Position numbers and translations under genes: made by a program. This document shows, piece after piece, positions 54,375-62,716 of a stretch of DNA of 64,000 nucleotides. The DNA is from Pseudomonas sp. 5P_3.1_Bac2. Lineage in GTDB: Bacteria; Pseudomonadota; Gammaproteobacteria; Pseudomonadales; Pseudomonadaceae. Below the pieces are notes generated by a model. It was not told the DNA's origin and made no database searches. It saw nothing but the letters and a program-made list of their open reading frames with translations. The DNA lies in contig NZ_JANLNY010000024.1 in the NCBI RefSeq assembly GCF_025465995.1, positions 1-64,000 of the forward strand. Reading direction: 5' to 3'. Within the stretch, counting starts at the first letter, position 1. Every line of letters begins with the position of its first letter.

Positions 54375-55399
54375 CCCGCCTGGCGCTGTTGCGCGCGGTA
54401 TTCGCCGGGGGTCAGCCCGGTCCATTGGCGAAAGGCGCGGAAGAACACACTGGGCTCGGAATAACCCAGCAGCAGAGCGATCTCCGCCGCCGGCAGATCG
54501 CTTTGGCTGAGGTGCTGTTGAGCCAACTGCTGGCGCGTGTCGTTAAGCAGTTGCTGATAGTTGCAGCCTTCATCGGCCAGGCGTCGCTGCAGAGTGCGCT
54601 CGCTGAGTTTGAGGCGGCGCGCCAGCTCGGCACGGTCTGGTTCGCCACGGGCCAGTTGTTCGCCTAATAAACTCACCACCCGTGCGCTCAAACTCTCACT
54701 GGGCAGCCGCGCTAACAACGCCTCGGCATGCTGGCGCAAGATGCTTTGCAGCGGCAGGTTAGCTTGCAGCAGGGGCGTACTGGCTACGGCTTTGGGCAGG
54801 ACGATGCCGTAATCCGTGGCATCAAATTGCAATTCACAGGCAAAACAGGCTTGGTATGCAGCAAGGTCGGCCGGCTGTGGATAAGCGAATTGCACGCGGC
54901 GCACACGCACGTTATTGAGCAGTGGATAAATCATTTGCACCCACGCGGCGAGCAGGGCTAAAACCCGTGTACGGGTGGCTGGCAATTGTGGGTTGAGGGG
55001 CCGGTACAGCAGCTGCAATTCATCGCCTTGCTCATGCAGTTGCAACTCGCCACCTTCGCCAATCAAGCGTTGATAACGCAAGCCGGCGGCCAGGGCATCG
55101 GCTAAAGTTGGGCTGCTTTGCAGCAGGTAACCGAGCACACTAAATAGCCCCGGAGTGAGGTGTTGGCCAATGGCCAAGCCGGGTTCTGGATGGTCAATCA
55201 GGCTGATTTGCTGCCACAAACGTTCTTGCGTGGCGAAGGGTAAACGGCCGTCTGGGTCGCTCAGTTGCTCGGTTTCAAGGCCGCAGGCCGTGAGTAATGA
55301 CTGGCGCTCGATGCCTAAACGGCTGGCCGCGTGCAGCACCGCAAGAGTGATGCTGACGCTGACCGAAGTGTGGGCTGAATCGTGGTTGCTAATAGACAT
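54371..55399 (-). CDS. AraC-family regulator (OruR/ArgR-like, DUF4870-type N-terminus)
   Basis: A 342-residue regulator. The first ~210 residues form the Arabinose_bd-type domain seen in Pseudomonas AraC regulators (HLTPGLFSVLGYLLQSSPTL is typical). The C-terminal double HTH has SERTLQRRLADEGCNYQQLL and IALLLGYSEPSVFFRAFRQW then GLTPGEYR. Effector unknown. It is convergent with the SDR gene, a common arrangement for a regulator and its target. The name given in parentheses is a loose family comparison. Confidence 0.85.
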   Translation of the reverse strand: MSISNHDSAHTSVSVSITLAVLHAASRLGIERQSLLTACGLETEQLSDPDGRLPFATQERLWQQISLIDHPEPGLAIGQHLTPGLFSVLGYLLQSSPTLADALAAGLRYQRLIGEGGELQLHEQGDELQLLYRPLNPQLPATRTRVLALLAAWVQMIYPLLNNVRVRRVQFAYPQPADLAAYQACFACELQFDATDYGIVLPKAVASTPLLQANLPLQSILRQHAEALLARLPSESLSARVVSLLGEQLARGEPDRAELARRLKLSERTLQRRLADEGCNYQQLLNDTRQQLAQQHLSQSDLPAAEIALLLGYSEPSVFFRAFRQWTGLTPGEYRAQQRQAG

Positions 55400-55539
55400 G
55401 GGCTGATTCTGCCCAAAGCCGGGCCAAGGCGGTAGCGTTAAAGATGTTCCTTGAGACGATTGTGCGAATTAGCCTGGGCCTGAAGCTAATTTTGCCGGGT
55501 GCTGAGCAGGCGTTTACGCGCATTGGTTGGCTAAGCCAC

Positions 55540-55662
55540 TGCGCAAAATATTGCACAGCAACCTGTGGATAACTCTGTGCATAGTTGAGTATGAGCAGCA
55601 CGGCTAAGAGGCTGAAAAGCACTGTGCAACTTATTGCGCAGCGCTGAGCAACAACTTGCGCA
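55540..55662. promoter_or_regulatory. Three 18-bp palindromes upstream of hcp (candidate enhancer sites)
   Basis: TGCGCAA-AATA-TTGCACA (55540-55557), TGTGCAA-CTTA-TTGCGCA (55623-55640) and TGAGCAA-CAAC-TTGCGCA (55645-55662). All fit TGnGCAA-N4-TTGCnCA. The last two are 22 bp apart, about two helical turns, and end 87 bp upstream of the sigma-54 promoter at 55749. Number, symmetry and distance are those of binding sites for a sigma-54 activator. Confidence 0.75.
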
Positions 55663-55748
55663 AGATTGTGGGCAAATCCCGCCTTGCATCAGTCGAGAGC
55701 CCTTCACTATCTTTGTAAGTCCATGATAAATAGCGATTTAAAGCAGGC

Positions 55749-55763
55749 TGGCACGGAACTGGC
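55749..55763 (+). promoter_or_regulatory. Sigma-54 promoter of the hcp-vgrG operon
   Basis: TGGCACGGAACTGGC matches TGGCACG-N4-TTGC with one change in the -12 box and keeps GG-N10-GC. The predicted start near 55775 leaves a ~45-nt leader before the hcp ATG with its AAGGAGAG site. Sigma-54 control of hcp/vgrG clusters is known from several Gammaproteobacteria. Confidence 0.75.
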
Positions 55764-55820
55764 TCTATCCCTGGCAACGGATCAATCCCGGTTCGTCATG
55801 TTTAGGCAAGGAGAGCTCTC

Positions 55821-56339
55821 ATGCCAACACCCGCGTATCTGTCCCTCGAAGGCACCAAACAAGGTTTGATCACTGCCGGTACTTTCACCGAAGATTCCGT
55901 CGGCAACATCTTCCAGGAAGGTCACGAAGACCAAATCCTGGTTCAAGCTTTCAACCACCAAGTTATCATCCCACGTGATCCACAATCCGGTCAGCCGACT
56001 GGCCAGCGCGTACACAAGCCGCTGATGATCACCAAGGTTTTCGACAAATCCTCGCCGCTGATCTTCAACTCCCTGACCTCGGGCGAGCGTCTGAACAAGT
56101 GCCGTCTGGAGTGGTACCGCACTTCCTCCACTGGTACTCAAGAGCACTACTTCACCATCGAGCTGGAAGACGCCGTAATCGTTGACGTGCAGTCGCGCAT
56201 GCCGAACTGCCAAGACCCAGGCCTGTCGCACTTCACTCACCTGGAAGACGTGTACTTCACCTACCGTAAAATCGTTTGGACCCACGAAGTATCCGGTACT
56301 TCGGGCTCCGACGACTGGCGCACGCCGATCGCCAGCTAA
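55821..56339 (+). CDS. hcp: Type VI secretion tube protein Hcp
   Basis: A 172-residue Hcp: MPTPAYLSLEGTKQGLITAG at the start, then GNIFQEGHEDQILVQAFNHQ, RVHKPLMITKVFDKSSPLIF, and a C-terminal DVYFTYRKIVWTHE. Hexameric rings stack to form the inner tube of the T6SS needle. It heads an island of secretion-linked genes. No sheath or membrane-complex genes lie in the window, so this is an auxiliary (orphan) hcp-vgrG cluster served by a T6SS encoded elsewhere. Confidence 0.96.
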   Translation: MPTPAYLSLEGTKQGLITAGTFTEDSVGNIFQEGHEDQILVQAFNHQVIIPRDPQSGQPTGQRVHKPLMITKVFDKSSPLIFNSLTSGERLNKCRLEWYRTSSTGTQEHYFTIELEDAVIVDVQSRMPNCQDPGLSHFTHLEDVYFTYRKIVWTHEVSGTSGSDDWRTPIAS

Positions 56340-56444
56340 GTTTCGACTTAGTTCGCATGCGCAGCGGCCAGGCATTGTCCTGGTCGTTGCGTTTCAAAGC
56401 GCAGGATTGCGCTCGCAGTAGCGCTCGCCATACGAGGACACGGA

Positions 56445-58505
56445 ATGTTCGCAGCCGCCAACGAAAGCCATTTCAATCTCAGCATTGATGGCGTCAGCCA
56501 CGACCTGCAAGTGCTTGCCTTTACCGGGCGCGAGGCGATCAGTCAGGTCTATGAGTTTGTGCTGGAACTGGTCAGCGAGCGGCCGGATCTCGACCTGCAA
56601 AGCCTGCTGCACAAAACTGCCTTTCTGGCCTTTAACCAAAACAACCTCGGCATCCATGGCCTGATCGACAGCGCCCGTCGCGGTGAGTCGGGCAAGCGTT
56701 TAACCCGCTACCAAGTGATCCTGCGTCCGCAGCTAGCCTATCTGGCGCACCGACGTAATCAGCGGATTTTCCAGCACTTAAGCGTGGCCCAGATTATCGG
56801 CCAAGTGCTGCAAGACCACGGCATCCAAAGCAATGCCTACCAATTTCAACTCGGCTCGGTGTACCCCGAGCGTGAGTACTGTGTGCAGTACGACGAAAGC
56901 GACCTGCACTTTATCCAGCGCCTGTGCGAGGAAGAAGGTATTCATTACCACTTTCAGCACAGCCGCGACGCCCACGTGCTGGTGTTCGGCGATGACCAAA
57001 CCGTATTTCGCCGCTTGAACCCAGAGTGTTATCAGCAAGACAGCGGCCTGGTCGCCGACCGCCCGGTGATCAAGCGTTTCGGCGTGCGTGTAGCCACCCG
57101 CAGCAGCCGCGTGACGCGGCGTGATTACGACTTTGAAAAGCCCAAGCTGCAACTCGAAGCCGCCGCCAGCAGCGACGCGCTGCCGGATCTGGAGGACTAC
57201 GACTACCCTGGCCGTTTTGTCGATCGCGAGCGCGGCAAACACCTAAGCCAGCGCAGCCTCGAACGCCATCGCCACGACGTCGAAGTGGCACAAGGCGAAA
57301 GCGATGTGCCGCAGCTGGTCAGCGGCCATTTTCTCGCCTTGCTGGAGCACCCGCGCAGCAGTTGGAACGACCTCTGGTTGCTGACTGAAATCCACCACGA
57401 AGGCAAGCAACCGCAGGTGCTGGAAGAGGCCCTGAGCAGCGACGTGCAGGCCCGTGATGGCTTCCAGCAGGGCTACCGCAACTTCTTCCGTGCAACGCCT
57501 TGGCAGGTGCCATATCGCCCTGTGCTCGCCCATCCCAAAGCACGCATTCTGGGTAGCCAAAGTGCAGTGGTGACGGGCCCAGCCGGCGAGGAAATTCACT
57601 GCGACCAGTACGGTCGGGTCAAGGTGCAATTTCATTGGGATCGTCACGGCCAAGCCGACGACAAAACCAGCTGCTGGCTGCGTGTGGCCTCGGCCTGGGC
57701 GGGGGACCGCTACGGCGCCATCAGCATCCCGCGCATCGGCATGGAAGTGCTGGTGACCTTCCTCGAAGGCGACCCCGACCAGCCGCTGATCACCGGCTGC
57801 CTGTTCCACGCCGCCAACCAAGTGCCGTACGAGCTGCCGGCGAACAAAACCCGCAGCGTGTTCAAAACCCTCAGCTCACCCGGCGGCGGTGGCTACAACG
57901 AACTGCGCATCGAAGACAAAAAAGGCGCCGAGCAAATCTTTATCCACGCCCAGCGCGACTGGGACGAAAACATCGAGCACGACCAAAAAATCCGCATCGG
58001 AAACGAGCGCCACGACAAGGTCGAAGCCAACAGCTACAGCGAACTCAAAAGCGAGGAGCATCGCACCACCCACGCCGATCGAAAAAGTGAAATCAAAGCC
58101 AACGACCACCTTACGGTGGGCAATAACCAACACTTAAAGATCGGCACTGGCCAGTTCATCAACGCCGGCCAAGAAATCCACTTAAGCAGCGGCCAGAAAA
58201 TCGTCTTCGACGCCGGCAGCGAACTGACCTTCAAAGCCTCAGGCAGCTTTATCAAACTCGACGCCAGCGGCATCACGATGGTCGGCCCGACGATCAAGTT
58301 CAACTCAGGCGGCGCGCCTGGGGTGGGGTCGGGGGCTGCGCCTATTTTGCCGGGGCTGGCCAAGCCGGCGGATGCGGATAAGGCGGGGGAACTGTTGATG
58401 CAGGCCCCCCCACAAGCCAAGTTGGCACCGCCTAAAGGTATTTGCGTGGAGTGTTTGCTTAAAGCCATGCGTGAAGGCGCCGCAACCTTGGCAGGGACAC
58501 CGTAA
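56445..58505 (+). CDS. vgrG: Type VI secretion spike protein VgrG
   Basis: A 686-residue VgrG (TssI). The gp27-like part spans residues ~10-370 (SQVYEFVLELVSERPDL; ERRYCVQYDESDLHF-like; RLCEEEGIHYHF). The OB-fold/gp5 part carries DQYGRVKVQFHWDR and SCWLRVASAWAG, and the needle has repeated E/H/D segments (RIEDKKGAEQIFIHAQRDWD). A short tail of ~60 residues (GICVECLLKAMREG) follows without an enzymatic domain, likely a docking tail for the adaptor encoded 1 bp downstream. It forms the puncturing tip. Confidence 0.95.
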   Translation: MFAAANESHFNLSIDGVSHDLQVLAFTGREAISQVYEFVLELVSERPDLDLQSLLHKTAFLAFNQNNLGIHGLIDSARRGESGKRLTRYQVILRPQLAYLAHRRNQRIFQHLSVAQIIGQVLQDHGIQSNAYQFQLGSVYPEREYCVQYDESDLHFIQRLCEEEGIHYHFQHSRDAHVLVFGDDQTVFRRLNPECYQQDSGLVADRPVIKRFGVRVATRSSRVTRRDYDFEKPKLQLEAAASSDALPDLEDYDYPGRFVDRERGKHLSQRSLERHRHDVEVAQGESDVPQLVSGHFLALLEHPRSSWNDLWLLTEIHHEGKQPQVLEEALSSDVQARDGFQQGYRNFFRATPWQVPYRPVLAHPKARILGSQSAVVTGPAGEEIHCDQYGRVKVQFHWDRHGQADDKTSCWLRVASAWAGDRYGAISIPRIGMEVLVTFLEGDPDQPLITGCLFHAANQVPYELPANKTRSVFKTLSSPGGGGYNELRIEDKKGAEQIFIHAQRDWDENIEHDQKIRIGNERHDKVEANSYSELKSEEHRTTHADRKSEIKANDHLTVGNNQHLKIGTGQFINAGQEIHLSSGQKIVFDAGSELTFKASGSFIKLDASGITMVGPTIKFNSGGAPGVGSGAAPILPGLAKPADADKAGELLMQAPPQAKLAPPKGICVECLLKAMREGAATLAGTP
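56455..56729 (+). repeat. Direct repeat copy A within vgrG 5' region
   Basis: 275 bp aligned without gaps to 63715-63989, with 13 differences by eye (about 95% identity). It covers the first ~95 codons of vgrG. The match stops abruptly after CGTCCG in both copies. Confidence 0.93.
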
Positions 58506-59347
58506 TGAATGAGCAAAGCCTCGAACAAGCCGATTGGAGCAATGCCGTAGAAGAGGGCCATACCCTGGCCATGGTAATCGAGCTTGGTATGTTGCCTGAA
58601 GCGTCGCGCCTGCAGCTCTTTACCGAGCAGTCGGTGTCGCCACTCTTGCAGCAGCCTGAAGTGGCCGATTTGCGTCATACCGGCCCAGCACTTGTGGACT
58701 TAAGTGGGCAGTCCTATCGCAACTACTTGGCTCTGCGCGAACGGCTTGACCCGGTGGCTCAACATGGCTGGTTAAGCAGTCGGATTAACATTATTGAGTT
58801 GCAACAGCACTTGGGTGACGCCTTGGCCTGCCGTGATCTGGACGGTGAGCCGTTGCTGATTCGCAGTTATGCTCATAACGTCTTGCCGGTTTTGCATGCG
58901 CGTACGGATCTTGCTTGGCACTCCTGGCTGTTTGGCCCCGTGGTTGCTTGGTGGGTGCCGACGGCGCAAGGCTGGCAACGCTTGCAAGGTTTGGCATTGA
59001 ACAAAGAGGTGGACTATCAGCCGATTGAGCTTGATCAGTCGCTTGCAAAGGAACTGAGTGTTGATCCCCATGCCCAAGCATTGCTGGCCGAGCTAGAGAG
59101 CCAAGCGCCTGACGCCTTGGTTAATGGCTGTTATAGCGAGCGCCTTACCCAAGTGAGCGAGGCATTAGCCCAAGCACGACAAGCCGGCTTAACGCGTCAG
59201 CAAGACCAGTATTTTTATGCGCTCTACAGCTTGTTGGGTGGCCAGCCGATCAACCAAAACCCCAACTGGCTGGCCATGCTGCAGCAGGTTGAGGGCGAAG
59301 GCCAAGCACTGGTCGACGTGCAACTAGCGTTGGATGAGCAGGCATGA
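58505..59347 (+). CDS. DUF4123 T6SS adaptor/chaperone
   Basis: A 280-residue cytosolic protein of the DUF4123 (TEC/Tap) class: LVDLSGQSYRNYLALRERL, GWLSSRINIIELQQHLGDAL and LLIRSYAHNVLPVLHA fit the domain, ending in helical YFYALYSLLGGQPINQNPNW. Such adaptors load a cognate effector onto the VgrG encoded next to them. The ATG overlaps the vgrG stop and its own stop overlaps the next ATG. The client is probably the DUF2235 protein at 60286-62091. Confidence 0.83.
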   Translation: MNEQSLEQADWSNAVEEGHTLAMVIELGMLPEASRLQLFTEQSVSPLLQQPEVADLRHTGPALVDLSGQSYRNYLALRERLDPVAQHGWLSSRINIIELQQHLGDALACRDLDGEPLLIRSYAHNVLPVLHARTDLAWHSWLFGPVVAWWVPTAQGWQRLQGLALNKEVDYQPIELDQSLAKELSVDPHAQALLAELESQAPDALVNGCYSERLTQVSEALAQARQAGLTRQQDQYFYALYSLLGGQPINQNPNWLAMLQQVEGEGQALVDVQLALDEQA

Positions 59348-59769
59348 GTTGGCAAGCATTATCGCAGCATAAGGAGCTGCGGTGGGGGCTACTGGTTGTG
59401 TTGGTTCTGAGTTACTTGGCTTGGACCTTTGCCCGGATGCCAGGTGCTTATCTGTACGTGCATAGCCATACAGAGCGGCCCGTCTTTAGCTATGCCGTTA
59501 ATGAGGCATGGGGCGGTAACGCCTCTGCATTTGGCGGAGGAAAGGTAACTTGCTGCTCGCGGATTGAGGGCGATGTGCTGACGGTGCAGTGGATCAAAGG
59601 CCGTACCGGTGAGCAAGTTCGCCAAGGTGTGCAGAAAGAGACGGTTACACGGCAAGTGCCCAACCCCACACGCACGCGCGACGATCGCTATCTGCATGTG
59701 CATTTCTTTCCGGGTGATCAGGTGCGCTTGTTTTGGAGTCCCAATCTGGATAGCTCTTACGAGGGCTGA
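59344..59769 (+). CDS. DUF3304 membrane-anchored protein, copy 1 (candidate immunity)
   Basis: A 141-residue protein with one N-terminal helix (about 13-31) and a periplasmic domain. Hallmarks are AVNEAWGGN, a Gly-rich GGGKVTCCSRIEG with vicinal Cys, VQWIKGRTGEQ and RYLHVHFFPGDQVRLFWSP. It overlaps the adaptor gene by 4 bp and is followed 28 bp later by a paralogue. Position between adaptor and effector suggests an immunity or accessory protein acting in the periplasm. Confidence 0.8.
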   Translation: MSWQALSQHKELRWGLLVVLVLSYLAWTFARMPGAYLYVHSHTERPVFSYAVNEAWGGNASAFGGGKVTCCSRIEGDVLTVQWIKGRTGEQVRQGVQKETVTRQVPNPTRTRDDRYLHVHFFPGDQVRLFWSPNLDSSYEG

Positions 59770-59797
59770 AGGAAGCGACGAATATGGAGTTTAAAGA

Positions 59798-60289
59798 ATG
59801 AATTTCGTGAGTACGCTGAACAAGCGTTGGCGGACGTTACCGGGCTTTGCTAAGTCGCTGCTTAGCTTGCTACTGCTGGTTTTTTTAGCAATGAGTTATC
59901 TGCTCTGGGCCTACAACCAGATGCCTGGGGCCATTTTGTATGTGCACAACCATACGGATCGTCCCATCTCTAGTTACGCAGTCAACGAGGCCTGGGGGGG
60001 TAATGCCTTCGCTTACGGGGGGGGAGGTGCCACTTGCTGTACGCGTATCGAAGGCGATGTATTGACGGTGCAGTGGATTAAAGGCCGTACCGGAGAGCAA
60101 CTTCGGCAAGGTGTTGAGATCGAGAATATTACGCGGCAAGTACCCAATCCGCCGCGCACCCGCGATGACCGTTATCTACATGTGCACTTCTTTCCGGGAG
60201 ATCAAGTGCGCTTGTTTTGGAGTCCTACGCCGGCTAGCCCTTATAAGGGGCTTAAAGAAGCCCCAGCTATTGAGGTTAAGGTCCCATGA
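59798..60289 (+). CDS. DUF3304 membrane-anchored protein, copy 2 (candidate immunity)
   Basis: A 163-residue paralogue of the previous protein. The domain from MPGA to LFWSP is highly similar (AVNEAWGGN, GGGGATCCTRIEG, GDVLTVQWIKGRTGEQ) while the N-terminal helix (about 18-37) and C-terminal ends differ. It arose by tandem duplication. Its stop overlaps the DUF2235 start by 4 bp. Divergence at the ends may reflect different partners. Confidence 0.8.
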   Translation: MNFVSTLNKRWRTLPGFAKSLLSLLLLVFLAMSYLLWAYNQMPGAILYVHNHTDRPISSYAVNEAWGGNAFAYGGGGATCCTRIEGDVLTVQWIKGRTGEQLRQGVEIENITRQVPNPPRTRDDRYLHVHFFPGDQVRLFWSPTPASPYKGLKEAPAIEVKVP

Positions 60290-62091
60290 GCAACCCCATT
60301 ATTGAGAAAGCAGCAGCCCTGGCCGCTCGCAGCCGTCCATCATCAACCAGCCCGTATATCAGTCCGTGCGCTCATACCTTGAGAGTTGGCTTTTTTTTCG
60401 ATGGCTTTGGGCGGCATCGAATCAAGGACATGCAAACTGGACGTGTCAGCAATGTCGCTAAGCTGTTCCTGGCTCATTCAGAATATGCTGAAGACGACAA
60501 GCTTTTTAGCTATCGAAAGTTCTATTCCTCTGGTTTGGGTGAGGACTTCTCTGCCGATTTAAACGTTGCAGCCACAAGTGGTATGGCCAGTTTTGGCCAT
60601 ACGGCCAGCGAGGTACCAAGTGCATCAATTAAGGATCAGGTGATTGAAGCGGCCAAGGATGCCCTTGACGCCAAACGCAGTTGGTTGGAGCGAATGACTC
60701 ACGACCTTAAGGCGTTAGTGCAAAACCCGCTAAAGCTGATCGGCACTCTTAAAAGTGCAGCTATTGATGCCACCGTTGAGGTAGTGGCTCCAGTGCGTGA
60801 TAACCAATTTTTCGCTGAACTATTAAAGACTGGGGCAGAAACGCGGATTCAAGGTGCTATCGATTTTCTAAATGGGGAACTTAACGAAATCGCGCTTCTT
60901 AACAATCAAGCCCCTCTCAAGCATATCGAGTTAACGGTATATGGCTTTGACTATGGCGCTACCCTGGCCCGTGCGTTTTTGCATGAGCTGTTAAGCCGCG
61001 AGCCGCAACCTACCGAGGGCGGTTATCGCTACCAAGGTAAAGAGCTCAGCATTATGTTCGCCGGATTATTCGATGGTGTTGATCGCAGCCACGTCGATTT
61101 GCCTTATATGCCCCTGCCGCTGCGCACGGTATTGGACGATGGCGGCCCTTTACCTAAGGGCGTCAAGCAGGCCTTACACCTAGTCGCCGGCCATGAACGG
61201 CGCTTTTATCGGCGTGCCCGTTTGCTCGGAAGCAGCCAAAGCAACTGGCGTGAAAAGTGGCTACCTGGGGTCAGTGAGGATATAGGCGGCAGCCTATTGC
61301 CCGGCGAGCAGAAGTCCAGTGCCGAGCTAGCTTTGGTGAGCCTTCACGAGATGCATAGCGCGGCTCGACGTGCGGGGGCGCCGTTTATGACATTGGATCA
61401 GCTGTACGAGAAAGACCCCTATATTGCGGAGCTATTTATCTTCAATGACCACGTTGAACAGGCTACGGCCAAAGGACTTAGCCGCCACTATGAGCGCGAA
61501 GCGCAAGCCAGCATTGCTGAGCTTAAGGGGTTTAAGCCGGTGTATGGCGGTGCGGCCATGACTCGTGAGCAACAGCTATTTGCCGCTCATATGCGGGTGT
61601 ATATCCGCTGGCTGGCCACGTTCTGGCAGCCTTATGAGGCGCGCATCAAACAACTGGGGGAAGATGAAGACCGCCTGCGCGCCAGCACCTACGCCACGAT
61701 GACGGGCATGCTTAGCCTTCCCAGCCGAGGTACAGCCCAACAGCAGGCCACCGAGCAGCACTTGCAAGCGCTTAGCCAAGAGAGAGAGCAACTGCGTGCC
61801 GAGCTAGGCTGGTTAGAAGCCGTCAATGAAGAAGCCACCGCGATGCGCGCCGCCCTCAAAAATCCGGCCTTGGGCTGGCGTGCCGCCGGCACCAGAGAGC
61901 AGGCTGATTTGTGGGTGGTATTGCTCTCAGCCTGGTTCGACCCGCAGCCCAAAGCGCTCAGTGAACCGGTTCATCGGTTTTTCGGCCACTTTGTCCACGA
62001 CCGCCTCGTAGCCGGAGTTATTCAGCGCTCAGCCACCCAGTTTGGCGGCAAAGATTACTTCGGGATTCGAGGCTTTGATGTGGCCAGTTAA
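60286..62091 (+). CDS. DUF2235 (Tle1-like) T6SS effector homologue lacking catalytic Ser and His
   Basis: A 601-residue protein with the DUF2235 alpha/beta-hydrolase plan: GFFFDGFGRHR at 35-45, the nucleophile elbow GFDYGATLAR at 220-229 and WLPGVSEDIGG at 325-335. In Tle1 phospholipases these read GFSxGAxxAR and GVHSDxGGG. Here the Ser nucleophile is Asp222 and the catalytic His is Ser330; the LFDGVD Asp region is kept. A C-terminal part of ~200 residues has long helices. No signal peptide, as usual for T6SS cargo. Either a pseudoenzyme or one with changed chemistry. Confidence 0.75.
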   Translation: MSNPIIEKAAALAARSRPSSTSPYISPCAHTLRVGFFFDGFGRHRIKDMQTGRVSNVAKLFLAHSEYAEDDKLFSYRKFYSSGLGEDFSADLNVAATSGMASFGHTASEVPSASIKDQVIEAAKDALDAKRSWLERMTHDLKALVQNPLKLIGTLKSAAIDATVEVVAPVRDNQFFAELLKTGAETRIQGAIDFLNGELNEIALLNNQAPLKHIELTVYGFDYGATLARAFLHELLSREPQPTEGGYRYQGKELSIMFAGLFDGVDRSHVDLPYMPLPLRTVLDDGGPLPKGVKQALHLVAGHERRFYRRARLLGSSQSNWREKWLPGVSEDIGGSLLPGEQKSSAELALVSLHEMHSAARRAGAPFMTLDQLYEKDPYIAELFIFNDHVEQATAKGLSRHYEREAQASIAELKGFKPVYGGAAMTREQQLFAAHMRVYIRWLATFWQPYEARIKQLGEDEDRLRASTYATMTGMLSLPSRGTAQQQATEQHLQALSQEREQLRAELGWLEAVNEEATAMRAALKNPALGWRAAGTREQADLWVVLLSAWFDPQPKALSEPVHRFFGHFVHDRLVAGVIQRSATQFGGKDYFGIRGFDVAS

Positions 62092-62255
62092 AAGAGTACT
62101 GACCCCGCCTAATTAGTGGTGTGTGTCGTAGCGAGATGAGACTTGAAAGGTGGTGTGCGGGCGTTAGTTAGAAAATTGGATACCCACTAATGCTTTTTGA
62201 AGTCGCTCTGGCAAACAGGGCGATACTACCTTTAGATTGACCTGAATGAGATCCT

Positions 62256-62435
62256 ATGGCCGCCAAGAGCGTTTACTTCGGCATATGCTCGGCGGATTGG
62301 TCAAAGAGTCATACAGAGTCGATCACCAAGTTTTGCAAAATCATCTTCCTCATTAGTTTTAAGGCCTATCGGCTTAGCGAACTGAACTTCTATCGCGGGG
62401 ATCAGGACAACATCTACCTGGTGATTTTTTATTAG
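62256..62435 (+). pseudogene. 5' part of a probable frameshifted unknown gene
   Basis: A 59-codon frame starting MAAKSVYFGICSADWSK and ending ...GDQDNIYLVIFY-stop at a run of six T (62425-62430). One extra T there would join it to the frame of the next entry, giving about 153 codons. No recognised domain. The ribosome site is weak (TGAGATCC). Confidence 0.4.
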
Positions 62436-62458
62436 GGGAAAGTCTGCTGGCTGATGAC

Positions 62459-62716
62459 ATGATCCACTATAAAGGTGAAAAAGTTTGGGGTAGTTTTTTG
62501 GTGTTGGCAGGAGTAAAGAAAAGGGGGGATAGACCGGTAAGAATTTTTGATGCGCATATTGGCACTCTTATTGATCCTGAAGTGGCTAATTATCACAGTG
62601 TTTACCACGAGTCCGAAGGCGAACAATTTGATGGAGTTCGCGGCGAACTGAGCTACTCCCCTATGGAAGGACTGACACTGCCCCCAATTGAAGTTAAGGA
62701 AGTGATATGGCTGTAA
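62459..62716 (+). CDS. Unknown protein, probably the 3' part of a frameshifted gene
   Basis: An 85-codon frame, VWGSFLVLAGVKKRGDRPVR then IFDAHIGTLIDPEVANYHSV, ending in LTLPPIEVKEVIWL. The same frame is open back to 62378 and reads GESLLADDMIHYKGEKV across the ATG, so the visible start is probably internal. It overlaps the DUF6708 start by 10 bp, as coupled genes do. No family recognised. Confidence 0.5.
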   Translation: MIHYKGEKVWGSFLVLAGVKKRGDRPVRIFDAHIGTLIDPEVANYHSVYHESEGEQFDGVRGELSYSPMEGLTLPPIEVKEVIWL

